Of a DNA stretch of 26,004 bases, positions 19,801-26,004 are shown piece by piece (the stretch's first letter is position 1; each line of letters starts with the position of its first letter). This DNA comes from Russula earlei. Lineage: Eukaryota > Basidiomycota > Agaricomycetes > Russulales > Russulaceae. The DNA is taken from contig JAGFNK010000681.1 in assembly GCA_025769875.1 (NCBI GenBank), forward strand, positions 1 to 26,004, in the 5' to 3' direction. Both the position numbers and the translations under genes were made by a program. The notes beneath the pieces were generated by a model. That model saw only the letters and a list, made by a program, of their open reading frames with translations. It was not told the DNA's origin and did no database searches.

Positions 19801-20375
19801 TCGAGGCGCATGCTGATCAATCTGCACTCCCTTCCATGGGCGACAAGTCAGCAAACCGACGGAAGATCTCAACTGCGTCTACGGCAACGCTACGTGCTGG
19901 CACGAGCGTCAACCCTGGTCTTAATATCACTACACCGAGCGCCGCACCAACGACGGCGGTTACCCCCCACACGGTTACTCCTGTGTTGCCGCCACTTCCC
20001 ATCTCGCGCACTGATTCAGGTCACTCCTCTTCATCCGGTGCAAGCAGTAGCCGACACTCTACCACGGTCACCTTCTCGCGTCCACTGACTGTGAGCGTGA
20101 GCACGCTGAGTGGGTTGCAACAGCGTGACGCGCGCAACCGCGCAACATCGAATGATGGGCCGACGCCGAAGACGCCGCTCAGCGCGACGTCGCCGTGGAC
20201 GTCACAATCTGGTTCGGAGACTGAGCGGCCGCAGCCGAGGCTGGCATTAGGCAGGCGCACACTTGGTGTTAAATCGCACTTGTCGCTCGATGCGCCTCCG
20301 CCTGGGGGGACCCAAACGCTTGCCCGCTCGACTGCGAGGGAACGCCGACGGACGATCACCGAGATTTTCTCGTAG
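16870..20375 (+). CDS. Serine/proline-rich protein of unknown function, 1117 residues
   Basis: Three exons, 16870-17325, 17420-17989 and 18048-20375, each a multiple of three (introns 94 and 58 nt, phase 0), giving 1117 residues. I do not recognise the family. The N-terminal third is disordered and rich in S, P, R and T (SSKRRPLSAIF, PPSPGAAST). A short conserved-looking block LTQRNRM joins ALNKLSSMRL across intron 1. Another block, RERYTSLIDDTSPSRASMRR, lies at about 350-370. The only strongly helical part is about 613-737 (LRLMDESLTMFEALLSRLP, then VNGMLRTATNRALERLIES and LRDMLRVSDELVRTMTGFLL). It may be a coiled-coil or helical-bundle interaction domain. After it come G/S/R-rich and S/T/P-rich tails ending RRRTITEIFS. 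No transmembrane segment or catalytic motif. Many S/T-P sites suggest phosphorylation (inference). Confidence 0.88.
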
Positions 20376-21283
20376 ACATTCGCTTCCGATACGGGTCGGA
20401 GAAAACGGCGTTTTTTGTGCTGTATGTGTTTCCCTTCTTGCTGGCCTTTTCGGTTCCTGATCAGAACTCTTGCAGGTTTCTTCCTCCACGAAACCACTTT
20501 CTCTTCTGCTATCGTTATTATCATGGCTCGGTAGCCTCGCCGCTCCTGGACTTTTGTTCCCTCTTGTTAAGGGCTTTAATTACGCTTTGCCTGTTAGGCG
20601 CTTGATTATTCGTTTCCCTCTGTCTCCCTAGCTGTTGGCCGCACACGAATTCATGCCGCATACATCATGATCGAAAGTAACATTGTGTCACTATACCTGC
20701 ATTACGTCCTCCTTACCCCTTGCCTTTCCCCCCTCTTTCTCGGCTTTGTGAACTGGCCTGCACGAGCATCTCGACTACACTGTTATGAACCCGACGGGGC
20801 GTGCTATGCCATCACGTACCTACTTTAGATACTCTGTCTACGACTAGTAGTAATGAGATATGAACGTGTACTCTTCTCTGCGCCGCGACTACCAAACTGA
20901 AGCATCGCAGTATATTTACCACCTTGACAAGGACCCATACCGTCCAACCATCCATATCCCTCGACGCAAGACCAGGTCATGGATGCTTACGATATTTGAA
21001 GAAAATCCTGGATAGGCTGATCTCAACAGGGAGGACCACCAGGACCACGAGAGAACCGCGTCGCGTCAGTCCTCGAGATTCCTGCGTAATGCTGGAAGGG
21101 TGAAATGAAGACGCAGAGACGATGACGGGACTTCGCGTTGCTTGCTCGCCATCTTTGCAGGCTGTGTATTACTTTTCCAACCCACTGGTAGTACAGAGCC
21201 AAGGCCCCCGGGCGTGTGGGAAGTGAAAAGGTTTGATCGCGAATGAAATGCCAATCGAACGCGGGAGAGAAGAAGAAAACACT
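20376..21283. other. Convergent intergenic region (3' ends)
   Basis: About 900 bp between the 1117-residue gene (plus) and the Yae1-domain gene (minus), so it should hold both 3' untranslated regions. T/C-rich runs follow the first stop codon. No additional gene, RNA or repeat is supported; open frames here are short and on unconvincing starts. Confidence 0.6.
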
Positions 21284-21901
21284 TCATGCGTCGAGATCAA
21301 GGTCGACTTTGATCCCAGCTTCGCGTAGCACCGCCTCGAGCCTCGCACGGAGCTCGCGTACATCCTCGATCGACATCCCCGTCGATCTCAGCCCGACAGA
21401 CGCTTGACCTGGCCCATCCCGGTCCATCCCATCCTCTGCTGCACCGTGCGCATGTTCCGCTTCCTCGGGTGGCGGCGCAGGCGCGATGTCCGCGAACCGT
21501 ACAGCCGCGAGTGCGTCGACGATCTCCCGCACGAGCGCGGTGGAGGTTGCGGGCACGGCCCGTTGGGCCGCCGATGCCTGGGCGTGGGATCCTCGGGATC
21601 CTCGGGACAGGTGGAGGAGCGATGCGCTCGCGAGACCGCGAAGGAGGCCGAGCTCTCGCCCGCGCGGTGCGCCTGCCCGCGCAAAGCCCGCGTCGAATCC
21701 TTCCTGGAGCGCGCCTTCTTTGCCGGCGGTGATCCCATCACGGTAACCCGCCTGCAGAGCGGGCGAATGAGGACGACGGGGGGTGGATGGATATAATGGG
21801 GCGTACGTTTTGGAAGTGGGAGGAAAGCCTGGTCCACTCTGCCTCTGCGTGTGTGGTTGCGGCGGTGGGCGCGTCGTCCCAAGGGGAGTCGTCGATATCA
21901 T
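21284..21901 (-). CDS. YAE1: Yae1-domain protein (cytosolic Fe-S protein assembly adaptor)
   Basis: Single-exon gene, 205 residues, from ATG at 21901. Residues 1-50 are proline-rich and disordered. Residues 52-89 carry the glycine-every-fourth-residue motif of the Yae1 family: GYRDGITAGKEGALQEGFDA followed by GFARAGAPRGRELG. In yeast, Yae1 with Lto1 recruits the ABC protein Rli1 to the cytosolic iron-sulfur targeting complex; the same role is expected here by homology. The GX3 register (52, 56, 60, 68, 72) slips by one residue before 77, 81, 85 and 89, which may be a tolerated one-residue insertion or a sequence error. A C-terminal helix (IEDVRELRARLEAVLREAG) ends the protein. Upstream on its strand is a T15 run (21914-21928 on plus as A15), a promoter-type poly(dA:dT) tract. 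Confidence 0.85.
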   Translation of the reverse strand: MISTTPLGTTRPPPQPHTQRQSGPGFPPTSKTYAPLYPSTPRRPHSPALQAGYRDGITAGKEGALQEGFDAGFARAGAPRGRELGLLRGLASASLLHLSRGSRGSHAQASAAQRAVPATSTALVREIVDALAAVRFADIAPAPPPEEAEHAHGAAEDGMDRDGPGQASVGLRSTGMSIEDVRELRARLEAVLREAGIKVDLDLDA

Positions 21902-22255
21902 GCATGTGGGGTTTTGAAAAAAAAAAAAAAAGTCGTCGGGTTATAATATCGGGAACGCCATCAAAAACTGGCTATCAATTTCGTTGTTCGGGTCACACGG
22001 CTGTCTTTGTCCTCCCTTGTTTTTGTCCCTGCCTGGCCCCGTGTGCACCTTTCGACCCTCGCGATGGCTGGAATCGGCAATCCACATCAGTTGTCGGTTG
22101 TGTTGCCCCCGTCTAGGCCCGATCCAGGGTCCTGCACATCATGATATCTTTGCCCAGGCACGCCGTGCACCGTGCACCTCTTTCTCTCTCTCCTATCATC
22201 ATCACTTTGCCGCCGCTGGGCTCTCCTACTCCCCCACGGAAATAAAAAAACGCAC
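21902..22255. promoter_or_regulatory. Divergent promoter region, YAE1 / arrestin-like gene
   Basis: About 350 bp between divergent starts. It contains an uninterrupted A run of about 15 next to the YAE1 start and pyrimidine-rich CTCTTTCTCTCTCTCCT near 22178-22195, ahead of the arrestin-like ATG. No other element recognised. Confidence 0.5.
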
Positions 22256-23802
22256 ATGCGTTTGGCCCCGGCGCATCCTTATGCACACTCCCTAAGGGGG
22301 CAGCCAGTGTCATGGTCCACTTCAGCTGTCCATACCCTTCGCGCGTCCTCTCTCGAGGAAGTGGAATCGCGGAGCGTCTCGATTGGATCGGAGTACGATT
22401 CAGCTACTGCGTTCGCCTCCGTCTTGGCGAGTCCTCTCAGCAAGCCCGAGGCCTCGATTCCTGAAACGCTTGGGATTGGCAACGGACACCCATACGTGAA
22501 GCACGGCAGTGGAATCACACTGATTCTGTCCGGACACCAGGCGGGGACACCCTTACCTCTTTATTCGAGCGGAAGCCTCATGAGCGGCATGATCGCCTTG
22601 GCCAAGCCGACCGGCGTAGCCTCCGTTGACGTCAAGGTGTGACCCTTTGTCTCTCCCCCGTTGTTCCTGCTTCGTGTGGTCGGTGCCGCCAAAGGCTTAC
22701 TCTCGGGTTAGTTGGAAGGCTCTATCTCCATACGTGAAATCCAAGGAGGCGGCAGGAGCAGCGTCTGCTTTTTCTCTGATCAGCTGGTCGCATGGACCGC
22801 CAGCGGCAGTCGTCTGCCTGACGATTTCCGGTTTCGTCGCATCGTTCCCAGCTATTCCCATGACCAGCGTTTACTCCCTCCAACCTTCGACAGTCGTCTG
22901 AGTTCTATCCCCGGCTTTCGTGTCAGTGTTAAATGGGCGGTCGTGGTTACATTTACGCGTGCACGCACGAACCCGCTCTTCTTCCTCCGCCGGACCTCAC
23001 GGTGCGCACACCTCCTCAGCCTCTGATTATTCACACTTGTGCCGACTGCTGGCATGTCGGCCCCGTAGGCTATCTGTCCCTATTGGATATATACCTCGTA
23101 CGCGGCCACCTTTGCAAGGACTGTTTCCTTTTGCGCCCTCATCACCCAACACGTCGTTTGTTGATATCGTCCCCACACGAAGAGAGCATACCCCGCCGAT
23201 TCATACCCAGGTGGCGTTCTTCTTTCCCCGAGGGGGGAAATTGATCATTCGGGCTGACATGATACCTCCCCGCCCCAACCAGATCTACCTCCGCTCCCAG
23301 ATTACCCCAATGACCGAGGTCATCCCCTTTCGCATCGTGCTTTCTGCCCCGGACTCATACCTCAAGCCATTCCTCAACGGACCCTCACCAGCTTCGTTCT
23401 TACCATTGGGGGGCTCTCCCATCGAGGATACTTCCTCCGGTCCCGTGTGCGTACAGTTGATGCGGCGCATAGGTGCGGACCCGCGGGAGACGTTCGTTGT
23501 CGTTGTCGGCGAGCTCGCCACATCCACCGAAAGGGGGGGCCGTGATCGGCGAGGGTATCCTGAGCAATCCCGAGATTGGTCAGGAGACGGTCAGTTGGCG
23601 GGGCGAAGTGCGCGTGCACCTGGATCGCGCGATGCCTGGTGGTTTCATCACAGACAGGCTCGTCGTGCAGGACGTGCTCGTGCTGACGCTGAACGCGCCG
23701 ACCGTGCATACGCACGCGTTCCCGTTCAGGCAGGTGGTGCCGATGCGGCTTACGACGGACTTACCAGGGACGAGCGGGGCCGCGGTGATCACAGGGGTAT
23801 AG
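22256..23802 (+). CDS. Arrestin-like protein 1 (one frameshift at a G7 run)
   Basis: Exons 22256-22636, 22712-23001 and 23069-23802 (introns 75 and 67 nt). The first ATG of the frame is at 22256; an upstream exon cannot be excluded. The arrestin N-like region shows VKHGSGITLILSGHQAGTPL and the block VKLEGSISIREIQGGG, then PPTFDSRLSSIPGFRVSVKW. The middle has LSVPIGYIPRTRPP. The C-like region includes GGFITDRLVVQDVLVLTL and VVPMRLTTD. Fungal arrestin-related proteins are usually adaptors for ubiquitin ligases at membranes, but the mushroom branch is little studied and no PPxY motif was noticed. The summed exon length (1405 nt) is one more than a multiple of three. The reading frame shifts at GGGGGGG (23533-23539), where six G would be in frame. 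Probably a homopolymer sequence error; otherwise a fresh pseudogene. Expected length is about 467 residues. Confidence 0.8.
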
Positions 23803-24678
23803 TCACATTGCGATGCTGTTATGTGGTGTTAAAATGGGAGAGGGGTCGTTGGGTGCTACGCGAACATGCGAAGATAAGCGACTCCGAAGTGAGTTGCCAC
23901 CACCGTCTAGTACTAGGGGTCAATCATGTCGTAATTATTGGGTTAATAGGTTCAAGAGCGCAAATTGGGAATGATAGGAGGCGTGTGAGGAGTGAGTGCT
24001 GTCATTTGATACTCTGCTGCTGCTGGAGCTCTCATGCGGTAAACCGATAGGGACCTGAATGTGCATGACCCCGGGCAATTATAAGACGCCAAGCTGGGGA
24101 TCGTGCCTGCGCTGTGTTTTCGGTTTCACAGGGGAGAAGAGGGCCAATGTGCTGGAGTTGAGCTCTGAACGCGGTCGGATGAGATGAGATTGTGAGATCC
24201 AATCACTCACCAAGTAAAGTAAAGGAGCTGCCACGGCTCGGCTCGGTTCGGCTCGGCTCCACGTGGCTCGTCTACCGAACCAACTGTACTGGTACTGGTA
24301 CCATTGCCATTGTCTTTCTGCAGCCATCGTGATGACAGTGTAATGATTGATGGTGTCTTGTCATGCACACAGCATGCTTTGGGAGGGACAGGCCACACAA
24401 TTGTGCACTGCACTAGAGTAGAATATTATATTGAGGTTTCATTCACCATCAGCATCCACACCTAAGTTGACTCTAAATGGACTTGAGTTATCCCGTCATT
24501 CATGTAGCACATGGCTCAGTTGCAACCATATGGTCGACATCGCCACCCCGAGAAAATAAGTAATCATGCTTACCCGCGGTCGACAGATCTACCGTTTCTC
24601 AACAGAGCTTAGGGCAACCTGACAATCAGGGTTATCAGCTTTGGCTCCCTTCTGTTTCCCTCCGTACCCCCTCCACCC
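23803..24678. other. Intergenic region between tandem arrestin-like genes
   Basis: About 875 bp without a supported gene. It has a short tandem run of GGCTC-type pentamers (about 24235-24260), a small repeat CTGGTACTGGTACC (about 24289-24302), and a pyrimidine-rich stretch (CTCCCTTCTGTTTCCCTCC) just before the next ATG. It serves as 3' region of the first gene and promoter of the second. Confidence 0.55.
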
Positions 24679-26004
24679 ATGTCCCTCCCCAACTACTCCG
24701 TCAGCACCCAGACGCCCTCTTACAGCACCGAGCCTCTCCCTCATGAGACGCGTCTCTCCCAGGGACAGCCGGGCCCATTCTCATTCACAGCCACAATCGC
24801 GGGGAGAGCGCCGCCATCACCAGGCGCAGAGTTCATTAAAGACTCCAAGCGAGGCAGCCTCCGCCTCCGCCTCTCTAGGCAGGAACATAATGCGGCCGTG
24901 CCAGTTTTTGGCCTTCGCGGGCCCATCGAGGGTACGCTCGAACTCCTCAAGCCGCAAGAACTCGCCTTTGTTGCCGTCCACGTGGGTACATCTCCTCTTC
25001 GGCTTACCGTACTTTTGCTTTATCGCGAACAAACAAACGAAAGGTCGACGGCTCACTCAAGATGAAGGAGGTCGCTGGAGGCGGGACGACGACAACGGTG
25101 CTTTGCAACGAGACGCTGACGCTCTGGCGGAACGGCGTCGATCTGCGGCCATGCCCGTCTAGCTTCCCCTTTCGCATCACCCTGCCAACCACATTCAGCG
25201 ACAAGCGCGGCTCATGGGTGCGCGACTCTTTTCCTCTCCTTATCTCCTTGCTTTCAGCAGCACAAATTCGCGGGGCTGATTCGGTTGCTCCCATACGTGC
25301 ACACGGAACTCTGCCCATTGCAGGCCCTCCCCCCATCGTATGAGGCGCATCTGAGCGGGCTTCCAGGCTTCACAGCGAATGTGGACTACAGCGTGACGGC
25401 GCAGTAGCGAGCAAGACCAAATTTGCCAAGCTCGGCATTGGCACGACGTGTGTTTTTTTTTTTTTCATCTCTTTCTCGACCTTCCCCCCCCCCCCCCCTC
25501 CTGAGGCTATGCCGAATGGAGAATGACCCCCGTACGCAGCACCGTGTCGACACCGTTCATCTATAATCCTCGTTCGCGGCCGGCGAGAATGATCCCGCCT
25601 CGCCTAGAACCGAGGAAGGCCAGTCCCGGCCTGCGATTGTCGCCTGACTGGCGCATCCACGAGGCCATCATTGCGACACGCATGCCGGAATCACCGTCCA
25701 AAAACATCGTCTGCAAAGTGAGCCAATTTCCTTCCTTCCTTGACCTACTGTCGACCAGCCTGCACGTGCTGACGCGCATGTCGGATAGTTTTATACTCCC
25801 GCATCGCACGTCCTGTGCATGCGCGGCACGATCCGTACCACATCACGTTCATGGGCTCGGCGATGGCTCTCGCAACCTTCTCACGTATTTGCCCTCTCGC
25901 ACCGGGGCCCCACCTATCCGCGCTTGCTCGCGCATCCAGATCTCCGACAAACCAGCGTTGACGTCAAGTGCGTTGTGTCCCTCCGCTTGCCTAGCGAACT
26001 CCCG
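24679..26004 (+). CDS. Arrestin-like protein 2, partial at window end, several frameshifts
   Basis: Paralogue of the preceding gene. Exons 24679-24981, 25044-25217, 25324-25447, 25540-25717 and from 25789 to the window edge (introns 62, 106, 92 and 71 nt). It starts MSLPNYSVSTQTPSYS, then KRGSLRLRLSRQEHNAAVPV, VDGSLKMKEVAGGG, LPPSYEAHLSGLPGF, TVSTPFIYNPRSRPAR and IVCK, then FYTPASHVLC. Intron 1 and the intron before VSTPF match the two introns of the upstream gene in position and phase. Homology changes frame at about 25402 (TAG at 25405-25407), 25829, 25880 and 25944; in each case one base is missing. Four same-direction slips in 550 bp suggest sequence error, although decay is possible. Intron 3 contains T13 and C15 runs. 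Confidence 0.75.
25448..25539 (+). repeat. Homopolymer runs T13 and C15 inside an intron
   Basis: Intron 3 of arrestin-like gene 2 contains T13 (25453-25465) and C15 (25484-25498). Such runs slip readily both in replication and in sequencing, so their lengths should not be trusted. Confidence 0.85.

Noticed and set aside
22920..24050. 376-codon plus-strand open frame
   Set aside because: It begins out of frame with exon 2, reads through intron 2 of arrestin-like gene 1, and continues past the frameshift into the wrong frame. Only its middle part is the true exon 3.

Overview
The window looks like a basidiomycete, probably agaricomycete (mushroom-type), nuclear genome. Reasons: protein genes are cut by many short GT-AG introns (35 to 119 nt); the host genes include tandem arrestin-like genes and a Yae1 homologue; and the mobile elements (pogo/Fot1-like, PIF/Harbinger-like, a long foldback MITE, LTR-like sequences) are of kinds common in these fungi. 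No rRNA gene, canonical tRNA gene or CRISPR array was seen.

Layout. Positions 1-3966 (copy A) and 8930-16275 (copy B) are two direct copies of one duplicated unit. The left edge of copy A lies outside the window. Each unit carries a small TE-type ORF, then on the minus strand a six-exon gene with a Crinkler (CRN)-type ubiquitin-like header and a C-terminal protein kinase domain. The copy B gene is open throughout (about 798 codons, all splice phases agree). The copy A gene is open through exon 5 but the kinase exon is broken by a tight cluster of single-base indels. Copy B also contains a complete 3381-bp PIF/Harbinger element (9980-13360) flanked by TAA; copy A keeps the exact empty site at 1041-1043.

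The spacer (3967-8929) is a graveyard of nested elements: a pogo-like transposase pseudogene interrupted by a near-perfect 407-bp foldback MITE, LTR-like sequences with a run of hairpins, a pogo C-terminal fragment on the minus strand, and four degenerate copies of a 154-bp tandem repeat.

From 16276 onward the sequence is GC-richer, single-copy host DNA: a divergent intergenic region with a strong palindrome; a 1117-residue, serine-rich protein of unknown function (plus); a Yae1-domain protein (minus), expected in cytosolic Fe-S protein maturation; and two tandem arrestin-like genes (plus), the second running off the window. The arrestin genes share two intron positions, which supports tandem duplication. 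Both carry single-base frameshifts that could be either sequence error or real decay.
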